Source: Mycolicibacterium sp. TUM20985 (GTDB lineage: Bacteria; Actinomycetota; Actinomycetes; Mycobacteriales; Mycobacteriaceae). Taken from it: a stretch of 64,000 bases of DNA. The number at the start of each line of letters is the position of its first letter. Position 1 is the stretch's first letter. The notes beneath the pieces are model-generated. The model did not search any database. It was not told where the DNA came from and saw only the letters and a list, made by a program, of their open reading frames with translations. Positions 8,389 to 16,899 of this stretch are shown here, piece after piece. A program made the position numbers and the translations under genes. The stretch covers positions 4,216,001 to 4,280,000 of the forward strand of contig NZ_AP027291.1 of NCBI RefSeq assembly GCF_030295745.1, written 5' to 3'.

Positions 8389-9207
8389 ATGCCGACCGAT
8401 TCTTCTGCACCCGTGGTGGTCGGCATCGACGGTTCGGATGCCTCGACCGACGCGGCGCTCTGGGCCATCGACGAAGCGATCTCCCGCGACGTTGCGCTGC
8501 TCCTGGTTCACGTCATCCCCGTGGCTCACGCCCCGGAGGAACCGATCGACCCGACCATGCTCGAGGGCGAGTATGCCGAGACCGCGCTGCGCGCAGCGTC
8601 AGCCGTGGTCGCCGCCGCCGACCGTCCGGTCAAGGTAGAGACCGAAATCATCTGGGGTCGACCGGATCTGGCAATGCTCGAGATGTCCAGACGGGCATCG
8701 ATGGTGTGCGTGGGTTCGGTGGGCATCGGGTTCATCGCCCGGCGGTTCCTCGGATCGACGGCAGCCGCGTTGGCCGAACGAGCCCACTGCCCCGTTGCCA
8801 TCTTGCGATCACCACATCAGGTTTCGAGTGCGGGAACCGATTGGATCGTCGTGCCGGTCGATGCGTCCCCCGGCAACGCCGATGTCGTCGAGTTCGCAAT
8901 GGACGAGGCTCGACTGCGGCACGCGCCGGTCCTCGCCGTCGGCGTGTGGGACGACGACTTCGGCGATACCTCCTACGACGATCTCGATCAGCGGGTCAGC
9001 GAGATGACGCGGCGCCACCCCGGCGTGCACGTCTATCCCGTGGCGACGCGGTCTCGGGTCGCGGGCTTCCTCGCCGACAATCACGGCGAGTCCATCCAGC
9101 TAGCCGTCCTCGGCGCCAATGTAGCCGGGCAGGTGGCGCAGATCATCGGCCCTCACAGCCGTCCGCTGATCGCGCACGGCGAGTGCTCGGTCGTGGTCGT
9201 TCGCTAG
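8389..9207 (+). CDS. Universal stress protein
   Basis: 272 residues. The first USP domain is complete: VVVGIDGSDAST, then CVGSVGIGFIARRFLGSTAAA and PVAIL. The second half (about 145-272) retains the fold outline but has a degraded nucleotide loop (VLGANVAGQVAQIIGPHSR). It most resembles the USP at 992: both share ALWAIDEA/ALWAVDEA, VETEI/VEVEI and the AxMCVG strand. ATG 8389 follows AAGGAG at seven bases. The gene is probably co-transcribed with the acetyltransferase 37 bases downstream. Confidence 0.9.
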   Translation: MPTDSSAPVVVGIDGSDASTDAALWAIDEAISRDVALLLVHVIPVAHAPEEPIDPTMLEGEYAETALRAASAVVAAADRPVKVETEIIWGRPDLAMLEMSRRASMVCVGSVGIGFIARRFLGSTAAALAERAHCPVAILRSPHQVSSAGTDWIVVPVDASPGNADVVEFAMDEARLRHAPVLAVGVWDDDFGDTSYDDLDQRVSEMTRRHPGVHVYPVATRSRVAGFLADNHGESIQLAVLGANVAGQVAQIIGPHSRPLIAHGECSVVVVR

Positions 9208-9244
9208 CTCCAGATCCGAGGAACTACGGAAGGCTTTCCACGAC

Positions 9245-9808
9245 ATGGTCACTACGACTGGGCATCATCGTCGCGCGTCAGTGATCACGAGCCGGCCGTC
9301 ATCGCTCACCCTCATCGACGGCGCCAGCGTCCTCATCCGTCAGCTCGAGCCCGATGACTACGACGCGGTCGTCGCATTGTCGGACACCCTCAGCGACACG
9401 GAGCGCTACATGCGTTTCTTCACGACACATCCCGGCTACCTCGACCAGTGGGCCCGCACGCTCACCACCCGCTCCGACGAGCAGTGCGCGCTCGGCGTCT
9501 TCGAGGACGATGCGCTGATCGGCACGGCGAGTTACGTCTTGACCGTGGAGCCCGGCTGCGCCGAGGTATCCGTCGTCATCGCGCACCTGCAGCACGCACG
9601 CGGTGTCGGAACAGCGCTCCTCCGCACACTCGGCCGCATCGCAGCCGACGACGGCATCCACCATCTGGTGGCCGACGTGCTCGCCGAGAACAGTTCGATG
9701 CGCCGAGTCATCACCGACGGTGGTTGGCCCTGTACTCAGCGGCTCGACGGGTCCGTCCTGAGCATCCGCGTTGACCTCGACGCCATCCACGACGAGGGCG
9801 CCGACTAG
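9245..9808 (+). CDS. GNAT-family N-acetyltransferase
   Basis: 187 residues with a single GNAT domain. There is an N-terminal strand SVLIRQLEPDDYDAVVALS, a central strand LIGTASYVL, and the acetyl-CoA pyrophosphate loop QHARGVGTALLRTLG (Q-x2-G-x-G/A type). A short C-terminal part follows. Length and layout fit the stand-alone GNATs and the GNAT halves of mycobacterial cAMP-regulated lysine acetyltransferases, but there is no cNMP domain here. It sits 37 bases after the USP gene. USPs are known acetylation targets in mycobacteria; that this enzyme acts on its neighbour is inference. A start slightly downstream of ATG 9245 is possible. Confidence 0.8.
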   Translation: MVTTTGHHRRASVITSRPSSLTLIDGASVLIRQLEPDDYDAVVALSDTLSDTERYMRFFTTHPGYLDQWARTLTTRSDEQCALGVFEDDALIGTASYVLTVEPGCAEVSVVIAHLQHARGVGTALLRTLGRIAADDGIHHLVADVLAENSSMRRVITDGGWPCTQRLDGSVLSIRVDLDAIHDEGAD

Positions 9809-9812
9809 ACCG

Positions 9813-10805
9813 TCACCCGAAGGGTGAACCGTCCAGCATCGTCACGGTGTCGGCCAATGGGCGGCGCGGCGTGGCCGGGAGCGGATCGGCGTTCACCGGC
9901 GCCCAGCCCACGCGAATCAGCATCTGTGGAAAGGCCTTCAGACCAAAGACTTCCGCCCGGACGGCATCACGGGTCGCCGGTACCTCGAGCACCTCTGTCA
10001 CCGGGCAGGTGGCCATCCCGACCGCCGTTGCCGTCAGTAACACCAGGCTCGTCGCCTCACCTGCCCGTAATCGCGCGAGCACGTCATCCTCGACGGTGCC
10101 CAGCCCCACCAGTATTCCGTGATCGTCATCCACACTGGCCCCGGGCGGCTGGGCCAACGCCGCACCGGCGAAGAATCGACCGGGGACCTGCGCGTCGGGT
10201 TCCGAGACCGGCGTACTTCGCGCCGGTACACCCGCAGTCGAGGCGTGACGTCCGCTCCACACCGCCAACTCGGTGAGATACTCGGTGTCGTTGATGTGTT
10301 CGTGGACCGCGTTGGCCAGCAACACCTTCAGGTCGGCAGCGGTGTCGATACGCCGGACGGTGACTCCCGCTCGAGCCGCGCGCGCTCCCATCAGTGCGAC
10401 GTCACCGTGCGGCACGGGCCAGGGGCTGTACAACCGGCGATCGGTACGGCGACGTGGAATCGCCGCGGCGAGAGCCACATCCACTTCACTGGGCGTCCAA
10501 GGTTGCACCTCGATCGCGGCAAGATGATAGGGATCACCCGCATTGGGGAAGCGGTGAATCTTGGTCTGCCAGCCCAAGGCCGCCAGCGCCAGTGTGAGGT
10601 GGTTGAGTGCCGCTCCGCAGCTGATGATCAGATCGCGACTGTCGGGATCGGTGTGTTGCAGCTGCAGGGACGGCTCCGCGAAGAGGTGCAGGCTCTCGTC
10701 GCCGACGCGCCACCGCCACGGCTGGGTGTTGTGTACCGACGGCGCTCGCGCGGCCAACGACAAAGCGGTGTGCACGGTTTCGTTTTCTGGGAAACTCGAG
10801 CTCAT
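9813..10805 (-). CDS. Acg-family nitroreductase-like protein
   Basis: 330 residues, full family length. The N-terminal LAARAPSVHNTQPWRWRV motif (flavin-site strand of the nitroreductase fold) and ISCGAALNHL are followed by a central insert and the C-terminal FPQMLIRVGWAP...TPRRPLADTV. A paralogue of the partial gene at 3-887. ATG 10805 is preceded by AAGGTGG; the frame runs upstream to 11048, but that part crosses the promoter and the DosR box, so it is not coding. Members such as Acg (Rv2032) are strongly DosR-induced and are needed for persistence, though their enzymatic activity is uncertain. Confidence 0.88.
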   Translation of the reverse strand: MSSSFPENETVHTALSLAARAPSVHNTQPWRWRVGDESLHLFAEPSLQLQHTDPDSRDLIISCGAALNHLTLALAALGWQTKIHRFPNAGDPYHLAAIEVQPWTPSEVDVALAAAIPRRRTDRRLYSPWPVPHGDVALMGARAARAGVTVRRIDTAADLKVLLANAVHEHINDTEYLTELAVWSGRHASTAGVPARSTPVSEPDAQVPGRFFAGAALAQPPGASVDDDHGILVGLGTVEDDVLARLRAGEATSLVLLTATAVGMATCPVTEVLEVPATRDAVRAEVFGLKAFPQMLIRVGWAPVNADPLPATPRRPLADTVTMLDGSPFG

Positions 10806-10871
10806 CTCGACCACCTTCGCAAAAGGGCATTCATCACCCCTCACAGTGCCGTTGCGATCGCGCCACCGCGA

Positions 10872-10885
10872 GGGTCCGAAGACCC
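10872..10885 (-). promoter_or_regulatory. DosR box of the Acg-like gene
   Basis: GGGTCCGAAGACCC, a near-perfect inverted repeat, matches 10 of 14 consensus positions. On the minus strand CACTGT (xANNNT type) lies 23 bases downstream at 10848-10843, about 38 bases from ATG 10805. Confidence 0.68.
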
Positions 10886-10976
10886 TTGTCCGTGGGAAGT
10901 GGATAGCATTACTCGTTGCCGCGCCGAGGACGAATGACTCTGTCCAATCGGTCATTCGACGAGTTAGCGTCGCGCG

Positions 10977-11705
10977 GTGACCAATCAAAGAGCTTGGCTG
11001 GCAGGTGCCCTGGCGGTCGTCGGGATCAGCACGTGGTACCGGGCCCACCTAAGGCCCTGGATGTACCGGTGGGGGTCGACGCCCGAGGAGTACGCGGCGG
11101 GCCTGCCCGGTGACGATCTGGTCGCCGACGGAGCCGTGCGTACTACCCGGGCGATCACCGTTCACGCGCCCGCCGACGCCGTCTGGCCCTGGCTAGCGCA
11201 GATCGGTGAAGACAGGGGAGGTTTCTACAGCTACAGCCTCCTCGAACGTGCCGTCGGTGCACGCATCCGCAATGCGGACGACATCCACCCCGAATGGCAG
11301 AACGTCCAAGCGGGTGACACGGTGTGGATGGCAAGGCGTTACGGCCGCAAGGCTTCTCAAGCAGTGGCCGCGGTGGAACCTGAATTATTTCTGATCCTGG
11401 TCTCCCAAGACGACTACGACGACATCGAGAGCGGCGGGAAGGCCTCTGGCAGTTGGGCATTCCATCTGTTCCGGGATGGCGCGAACACCCGTCTCGTCGT
11501 GCGCGGCAGCGGGGGTCCGACCGGCCACGTCAGCTTCGACATCCCGCACTTCGTCATGGAGCAGAAGATGCTCCGGGGCATCCGCGACCGGGCCGAGCGC
11601 TTTCGCCGAGACTACGTGCACCCTAAGTTCCGCATCGCGCCCGCCGAGGAGACCACCGCTGAGAGAGGTCCCGAAGCGCAGGAGGGATTCCATCGGATCA
11701 TCTGA
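10977..11705 (+). CDS. SRPBCC-family protein with N-terminal hydrophobic segment
   Basis: 242 residues. A short hydrophobic N-terminus (AWLAGALAVVGISTWY) precedes a START/SRPBCC domain from about residue 55 (RAITVHAPADAVWPWLAQIGEDRGGFYSY) to the end. The GxFYSY and W-P-W-L features are typical of mycobacterial membrane-anchored SRPBCC proteins. GTG 10977 has a TAGCGT hexamer at 10965-10970 only six bases ahead and no ribosome-binding site, so a leaderless message is likely. It is divergent from the Acg-like gene and may be influenced by the box at 10872, although that box is far from this -10. Ligand unknown. Confidence 0.75.
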   Translation: MTNQRAWLAGALAVVGISTWYRAHLRPWMYRWGSTPEEYAAGLPGDDLVADGAVRTTRAITVHAPADAVWPWLAQIGEDRGGFYSYSLLERAVGARIRNADDIHPEWQNVQAGDTVWMARRYGRKASQAVAAVEPELFLILVSQDDYDDIESGGKASGSWAFHLFRDGANTRLVVRGSGGPTGHVSFDIPHFVMEQKMLRGIRDRAERFRRDYVHPKFRIAPAEETTAERGPEAQEGFHRII

Positions 11706-11710
11706 GTGGA

Positions 11711-12148
11711 TCAGGCCGGACTGGACCAGTCGTCGGGTTCACCACCGAAGCGGAACCGCCGGCCACTGATCTCGTGGGGCGTGATCCGCAGGAAGCGACG
11801 CTTGATCGTCGGGATCCAGGGTAATACCTGCGCACGTTCGGCCTCGGCGATGTCGGCGGAGTCGTCGAGGATCTCTGCCTGGCCCTTGACGATGACGCTC
11901 CACCCCTCGTAGACGTCGTGGTCGTCAGCTTCGAACGCGACCCGCTCGTTGATCAGTGCGCTCATGAGCTTGGTGCCCTCCGCGGTACGCAACAGGATGG
12001 TGTGCCGCTGCACTACGAAGTTGACTGGAAAGATCTCCGGCTGCCCCCCGACGCTGGTAGCCAGCCGCCCCAGCGTGACACTGGCCAGCTTGGCCCAGGC
12101 CTCCTGCGTCGTCAGCTCGAGGACGGGGTCGGGATCGAAAGCCGTCAT
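11711..12148 (-). CDS. Pyridoxamine 5'-phosphate oxidase-fold (PPOX) protein
   Basis: 145 residues forming a single split beta-barrel. Signature stretches are LGRLATSVGGQPEIFPVNFVV, ILLRTAEGTKL and VAFEADD...GWSVIVKGQAE, ending ISGRRFRFGG. Proteins of this size bind FMN, F420 or haem, and one (Rv3129) belongs to the M. tuberculosis DosR regulon. ATG 12148 follows GAAGGG; the longer frame to 12217 has no such site. The paralogue at 16900-17331 shares most of these motifs, so the island carries two diverged copies. A DosR box is at 12233-12246. Confidence 0.85.
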   Translation of the reverse strand: MTAFDPDPVLELTTQEAWAKLASVTLGRLATSVGGQPEIFPVNFVVQRHTILLRTAEGTKLMSALINERVAFEADDHDVYEGWSVIVKGQAEILDDSADIAEAERAQVLPWIPTIKRRFLRITPHEISGRRFRFGGEPDDWSSPA

Positions 12149-12232
12149 CGTTGGCCCTTCTCGTGGGAACGCTTGCTTCAGAACGTAAAACAACCGAGCC
12201 GGCGTGTAACGGGGCATGCGTCACGACTCGAG

Positions 12233-12246
12233 GGGTACAAAGTCCC
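12233..12246 (-). promoter_or_regulatory. DosR box of the PPOX gene
   Basis: GGGTACAAAGTCCC matches 11 of 14 consensus positions. On the minus strand TACGTT (TANNNT) lies 45 bases downstream at 12187-12182, the same distal spacing as at 4275 and 6753. It also lies 152 bases upstream of the kinase gene on the plus strand. Confidence 0.68.
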
Positions 12247-12397
12247 ACGTGACCTGGCAGGACGGCGGCGCGCAGCCCCGGCCGAATCGCTGCGGCCACG
12301 ACCACCCCATCATCCAGTTCGCCGGGCTTGGGATAAAACGCGCTGTGCGCGAGTAGAATTGGCACGTCGCTCGCGGAGCGGCAAGGGGAGCGACACC

Positions 12398-14107
12398 ATG
12401 GACCGAGCTCGGCGCGACTCAGCCTTCGCGCAACTCGGAAGCCGAAGGCTCATGGGCCGCATGCACGAGGACCTCGATGAGTTGCTGGCCAGCCGCGACC
12501 AGATGGAGCGGCTGCTCCAGATCTTCCTCGAGATCGGGGCTGATCTCGACCTCGAGGCGACGCTGTCGCGCATCGTGACCGCCGCCATCGAGCTGACCGG
12601 AGCCGAGTTCGGTGCGCTCGGCGTGCGGGCCCCGGACGGAACGCTGAGCTCCTTCGTGCACAGTGGGATGGACGCTCCGACGGTGGCGAAGATCGGCCAC
12701 CTGCCCGCTGGCAAGGGGGTCCTGGGCCTCCTGCTGGACACCACCGACGTAATCCGGCTGAACGACTTGACCGCGCACCCGACGGCCGTCGGACTCCCGG
12801 AGCACCACCCCCCGATGGCCGGCTTCCTGGGCGTGCCGATCATCATCCGCGGGGACGCGTTCGGCAGCCTCTACCTCACGCACTCCGACCCCGCCCGAGT
12901 CTTCGACGAGTCGGACGAGGTCGCCGCGCGCGCCCTGGCCACGGCCGCCGCCGTCGCCATTCAGAACGCGAGCCTCTTCGAGCGGGTGCGTGCGAGTGCG
13001 AAGTGGATGCAGGCCAGCCGCGAGATCACCACGGCTCTGCTCTCCGGAACGGAGTCTTCCGTCAGGCCTATGTGGCTGATCGCCGAGCGAGCCCGCGAGC
13101 TCGCCAAGGCGGAGCAGGCGATCGTCCTGGTCGCCGCCGACCCCGACGCGCCGCGGGAGGAGGTGACGACCCTCGTCGTGTCGACCGCAGTGGGTGTGCA
13201 CGCGGACGACGTCATCGGACGGCAGGTACCGGTCGAGGGGTCGACCACGGGCGCGGTGTTCACCTCGGGCCGTGCGGTGATCACCGACCGCTTCCGGCAT
13301 CCGATCCACAGCTTCACCGACGTGGGCGAGCGGCCGGCGATCGTGATGCCGCTGCGGTACGAGGACGACGTCATCGGCGTCATCGCCGTGGCCCGGCACG
13401 AGAGTCAGCCGCCGTTCGACAGCGGCGAGCTCGCGCTGATCGGCGACTTCGCCCACCACGCGGCGGTGGCGCTGACCCTCGCGGCAGCGGGCGAGCGGAT
13501 TCACGAGCTCAGCATCGTGGCCGACCGCGAGCGCATCGCCCACGATCTGCACGATCACGTCATCCAGCGACTGTTCGCGACCGGCATGCACCTGCAGGGC
13601 ACCATCGCCCGCTCGCACTCCCCCGAGGTCGTCGAACGCCTGAACCGTACCCTGGATGACCTGCAGGCCACGATCGAAGACATCCGCACCACCATCTTCG
13701 GACTGCAGTCACCGGTGCGCGGCAAGGGTTTTCGGCAGCGAGTTCAGCATTTGTTCGCAGGTCTCACCGAGGACCTCGCCACCGAGACGCGTCTGCATCT
13801 GTCCGGCCCACTCACCGTGGTCGACGGATCCCTCGCCGAACACGCCGAGGCCGTCCTCACCGAACTCATCAGCAACGCAGTGCGACATTCCGGCGCGGGC
13901 CTCATCACGGTGGACGTCGCCATCGCTGACGAGCTGGTCATCCAAGTCATCGATGACGGGCACGGCATCCCGGCCGACAACCAGCGCCACAGCGGTCTGT
14001 CCAACGTCGAACGCCGTGCCGAGCAGGCCGGTGGCCGTTGTGAAGTCTCGTCGACCGCGGGCCTGGGCACGTCGGTGACTTGGCGCGCACCGCTGACGGG
14101 ATACTGA
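12398..14107 (+). CDS. Second DevS/DosT-like haem-GAF sensor histidine kinase, no adjacent regulator
   Basis: 569 residues, the same order as devS: a short coiled N-terminus, GAF-A (about 40-190) with LPEHHPPM whose H137 aligns with the haem-ligand His of DevS/DosT, GAF-B (about 205-360), the kinase box RIAHDLHDHVIQ with H385, and an HATPase with ELISNAVRHSG and VIDDGHGIPAD. ATG 12398 follows AAGGGGAG; the frame opens at 11918, but the extra part overlaps the PPOX promoter. No response regulator is adjacent, which is the DosT arrangement in M. tuberculosis. It probably feeds DevR (inference). It is clearly diverged from the kinase at 2537. Confidence 0.9.
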   Translation: MDRARRDSAFAQLGSRRLMGRMHEDLDELLASRDQMERLLQIFLEIGADLDLEATLSRIVTAAIELTGAEFGALGVRAPDGTLSSFVHSGMDAPTVAKIGHLPAGKGVLGLLLDTTDVIRLNDLTAHPTAVGLPEHHPPMAGFLGVPIIIRGDAFGSLYLTHSDPARVFDESDEVAARALATAAAVAIQNASLFERVRASAKWMQASREITTALLSGTESSVRPMWLIAERARELAKAEQAIVLVAADPDAPREEVTTLVVSTAVGVHADDVIGRQVPVEGSTTGAVFTSGRAVITDRFRHPIHSFTDVGERPAIVMPLRYEDDVIGVIAVARHESQPPFDSGELALIGDFAHHAAVALTLAAAGERIHELSIVADRERIAHDLHDHVIQRLFATGMHLQGTIARSHSPEVVERLNRTLDDLQATIEDIRTTIFGLQSPVRGKGFRQRVQHLFAGLTEDLATETRLHLSGPLTVVDGSLAEHAEAVLTELISNAVRHSGAGLITVDVAIADELVIQVIDDGHGIPADNQRHSGLSNVERRAEQAGGRCEVSSTAGLGTSVTWRAPLTGY

Positions 14108-14116
14108 CCCCGTCCC

Positions 14117-14130
14117 GGGACCACTGGCCC
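14117..14130 (+). promoter_or_regulatory. DosR box ahead of the truncated P-type ATPase
   Basis: GGGACCACTGGCCC matches 10 of 14 consensus positions. GACGAT (xANNNT) lies 23 bases downstream at 14154-14159, predicting a transcript that starts at or beside ATG 14166, that is, without a leader. Confidence 0.65.
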
Positions 14131-14165
14131 TGCCCCCAGGGCCTGCTCGAAGCGACGATGCTGAC

Positions 14166-14861
14166 ATGAAAGTCCAACCGCTGTTCTTGATTTCGACCCT
14201 CGTGGCGCTCATCGCCGGCGGTGTCGCATGCCTGTCGGGACGCACGCCTCTCGCCGACGGGTTCTGGTTCGCCGGAACGTTGGTGGCCGTCATTCCAGCG
14301 ATCTGGTGGGCGATGGTGGGGTTACGCCGCGGTCGGGTGGGGGTCGACGTCATCGCGGTGCTGTCACTCGTTGGTGCGATGGCCGTGGGCGAGTACCTCG
14401 CAGGCGCGCTGGTGGGCCTCATGCTGGCGACGGGCCAGACGCTGGACGCTGCGGCCGAACGGCGTGCCACGAAGGATCTGCGCAGCCTGCTCGCGCATGC
14501 CGCGACGACGGCGCGACGCCGCGCGGCCGACGGACTCGAGGTGATCGCGGGCAGCGCCGTCATGGTGAACGATCTGATCGTCATGGGCCCTGGCGAGGTC
14601 GTGCCCTTCGACGGCCGGATCACCACGGGCAGTGCGCTCCTCGACGATTCGGTGTTGACGGGCGAATCGGCGCCCGTCGAGCGACGAGCAGGTGAGGTCA
14701 TCCGCAGCGGCGCCGTCAACGCCGGCGGCGCGGTCGAAATCAGTGCCATCGCCAGCCCCGTCGAGCGACGACGACGGCGAGGCAGGACCGTAGCTCACGC
14801 GAGCGACACGATCCCCAACGCGACGACGCACAGCACCACCAGGGCGATCGTCAGACCGTAG
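14166..14861 (+). pseudogene. Truncated P1B-type (heavy-metal) cation ATPase, N-terminal fragment only
   Basis: 231 codons against roughly 620-700 for a complete pump. Transmembrane helices at about 5-25, 35-52 and 58-85 and the actuator domain are present (VGEYLAGALVGLMLATG, then DDSVLTGESAPVERRAGE with the TGES dephosphorylation motif). Similarity stops at about residue 200. The phosphorylation motif DKTGT, the nucleotide-binding domain and the later helices are all missing. The last 67 bases run into the 3' end of the opposite-strand Nramp gene and give a low-complexity RRRR tail. A deletion has probably fused the remnant to that gene. It cannot pump ions, yet it keeps a good DosR-type promoter. 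Confidence 0.8.
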
Positions 14862-16027
14862 GCAACCATCCCCCAGCGTCCAATGGTGAAGTGGCCCATC
14901 AGGTCACGGTCACGTCCGATGCCGACCATGGCGAACAGCAGCGGCACCAGGAGGACGGCGTTGAGGACCTGAGTGGCCACCAGGATCGTGACCAGGGGAA
15001 CGTTGGGGATGAGCACGGTCACCGCTCCGAGGACCGTGACGATGCCGAACGTCAGATAGAAGGTCTTGGCGTCGTGGAAGGTGTCGTCGATGGCCGCCTC
15101 GATACCCGCGTACTCGCATACCGAGTACGCCGTCGACAGGGGCAGGATCGACGCCGCGAGGAACGCCGCCCCGATCAGGCCGACGGCGAACAGCTGCGAG
15201 GCCGCTGTGCCCGCGAGGGGTTGGAGGGCGACCGCGGCGTCGGCCGCATCGTGGATCGAGCGGCCGTCGCGGTGCAGGGTTGCGGCACAGGCCACTACGA
15301 CGAAGAATCCGATGACGCCGGTCAAGACGGCGCCGGTGACCACGTCGATCCGGACGAGCGCGAGGTCTTCGGTGCGCAACTTCTTGTCGACGGCGTAGGA
15401 CTGGATGAACGACAGCCCCCACGGCGCGAGCGTGGTGCCCACCGTTGCGGTGATGATCGCGATGGCCTCGCCGGTCGTGGGCATGGTCGGGATCAGGAGC
15501 CCGCGCCCCGCGGCACCCCAGTCCGGCCGGGCGAGGACACCCGACGCGATGTAGGCCACGAACACCGTCGACAACAGCAGCAGGAAGTGCTCGACGCGAC
15601 GGAAGCTGCCTCGGAGTACGAGGAGAGAGACGATCACCGCGGACGCCGGGACGCTGATGTAGCGGCTGATGCCGAATAGTTCGAAACCCGCAGCGATGCC
15701 AGCGAATTCGGCACAGGTAGTCCCGACGTTGGCCACGACCAACGCGATCAACGCACCGCCACCCAGCCGGACGCCGTAGCGTTGCCGAACCAATCCGATG
15801 AGGCCCTGGCCCGTGACGACACCCATGCGCGCGGCAAGCCCGTGGAAGAGGATGAGGGCGATGGTGGACAACAGCAGAACCCAGAGCAACTGGTAGCCAT
15901 GATTGGAACCGAGCACCGAATAGGTCGTGATGCCCGCGGGATCGTCGTCGGAGAGTCCAGCCAGCAGGCCCGGTCCCACCACCGCGAACAACGCCGCCAG
16001 ACCGACGCGCTTGCGACGCAACAGCAT
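14795..16027 (-). CDS. Nramp-superfamily divalent metal transporter with altered metal site
   Basis: 410 residues, about eleven transmembrane helices. The helix 1 motif reads SDDDPAGIT, where canonical manganese/iron Nramps have DPGN. Helix 6 reads LAPWGLSF, where canonical proteins have MPH. The key Met and His are thus absent, so specificity for Mn/Fe is doubtful, and a larger or harder ion such as Mg is possible (inference). ATG 16027 overlaps the upstream stop as TGATG, which means coupling to the PRC/MgtE_N gene. The 3' end overlaps the truncated ATPase on the other strand by 67 bases. Probably the last gene of a PPOX-PRC-Nramp operon. Confidence 0.85.
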   Translation of the reverse strand: MLLRRKRVGLAALFAVVGPGLLAGLSDDDPAGITTYSVLGSNHGYQLLWVLLLSTIALILFHGLAARMGVVTGQGLIGLVRQRYGVRLGGGALIALVVANVGTTCAEFAGIAAGFELFGISRYISVPASAVIVSLLVLRGSFRRVEHFLLLLSTVFVAYIASGVLARPDWGAAGRGLLIPTMPTTGEAIAIITATVGTTLAPWGLSFIQSYAVDKKLRTEDLALVRIDVVTGAVLTGVIGFFVVVACAATLHRDGRSIHDAADAAVALQPLAGTAASQLFAVGLIGAAFLAASILPLSTAYSVCEYAGIEAAIDDTFHDAKTFYLTFGIVTVLGAVTVLIPNVPLVTILVATQVLNAVLLVPLLFAMVGIGRDRDLMGHFTIGRWGMVAYGLTIALVVLCVVALGIVSLA

Positions 16028-16887
16028 CAGGATGTCGACCGATCCGCATGCCGCCGTCGGCGCGGCCACACCCTGGTGTGCTCGAGCCGTCGCTCCAGCA
16101 GCGCGGGAGCCCGCGCCAGGCGGGTTCGCCAGCGGGCGGCATGCTCATCGGGCATGGCGGCCACGATCTCGGCGGCATCGTCATCCTCCATCGCCCTGAG
16201 TAGGCGCTCGGCGACCACGGGATCGACGATTCCCATGGCGCCCGCGGCGACGCCGGGTTCCCTCGCAGCCAGCACCTCGGTGGCGGATTCCGTGTCCAGC
16301 GTGGCGATGAGCGCGGCCAGTCCGCGCACGTCGAGGTGGTGGACGGCGGACCGCGGTGCCGCAAGCTGCACGGCATGGCCGCGGTCGGAGGTCAGGTGGA
16401 CATCGGTCCATGCCACGGCGTCCTCGCCGACGCGGGACGCCTGGCGGCGCAGACCAAGCCTCCGGAGCACGCCGCCGAAACCCACCTCGACGCCAACGAG
16501 GTTGAGACGCCCGTCCGGCGCCCGGGCCAGAACCACGTCGGCGACGCGCGCCAGTCGCTGCCCCACCACGTCGACGATCTGGGTGTCGAGGACGTCGCGA
16601 CCGAGCATGATCTCGTCCGCGAGCAAGGCGTCGGCACCTGAGGTGATCTCACACGCTGTCAATTCGTCTGTGCCGTAGCTTGTTTCGACGTCAACGGTGC
16701 GTACCCGATGCACCGCGGTCCATGGCACCAACAGGCTCGGCGCGCGATCACGTTCGACGAGCAGTCGTTGGACCATGTGTGGCCCGGTGTCGTCACCCAG
16801 GCGGACCGTCAGATCGTCCAGACGACCGATCGCGGCGCCATCCTTGGTGCGGACTTCCCTGCCGATGACCTGACTGAGCAACCACAC
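16027..16887 (-). CDS. PRC-barrel plus MgtE N-terminal domain protein
   Basis: 286 residues. Two PRC-barrel-like segments (about 1-75, VIGREVRTKDGAAIGRLDDL; about 92-170, ADEIMLGRDVLDTQIVDVVG) precede a superhelical MgtE_N domain (about 185-270). The latter has repeats of the pattern LDTESATEVLAAREPG / DPVVAERLLRAMEDDDAAEIVAAMP, the acidic Mg-sensing helices seen in MgtE transporters. No membrane segments, so cytosolic. GTG 16887 lies 12 bases after the PPOX stop. Its overlap with the Nramp start suggests it gates or senses for that transporter. The C-terminus (LEHTRVWPRRRRHADRSTS) is basic. Confidence 0.8.
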   Translation of the reverse strand: MWLLSQVIGREVRTKDGAAIGRLDDLTVRLGDDTGPHMVQRLLVERDRAPSLLVPWTAVHRVRTVDVETSYGTDELTACEITSGADALLADEIMLGRDVLDTQIVDVVGQRLARVADVVLARAPDGRLNLVGVEVGFGGVLRRLGLRRQASRVGEDAVAWTDVHLTSDRGHAVQLAAPRSAVHHLDVRGLAALIATLDTESATEVLAAREPGVAAGAMGIVDPVVAERLLRAMEDDDAAEIVAAMPDEHAARWRTRLARAPALLERRLEHTRVWPRRRRHADRSTS

Positions 16888-16899
16888 CCGAGGCGCTGT

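Noticed and set aside
8118..9284. 388-codon plus-strand frame over the USP gene
   Set aside because: Arg/Pro-rich shadow in another frame; the USP at 8389 has a ribosome-binding site and family motifs.
9245..9808. cAMP-regulated lysine acetyltransferase
   Set aside because: The cyclic-nucleotide-binding domain of that family is absent.
12419..13618. 399-codon minus-strand open frame opposite the second DevS-like kinase
   Set aside because: Antisense shadow; the plus strand has all kinase motifs.
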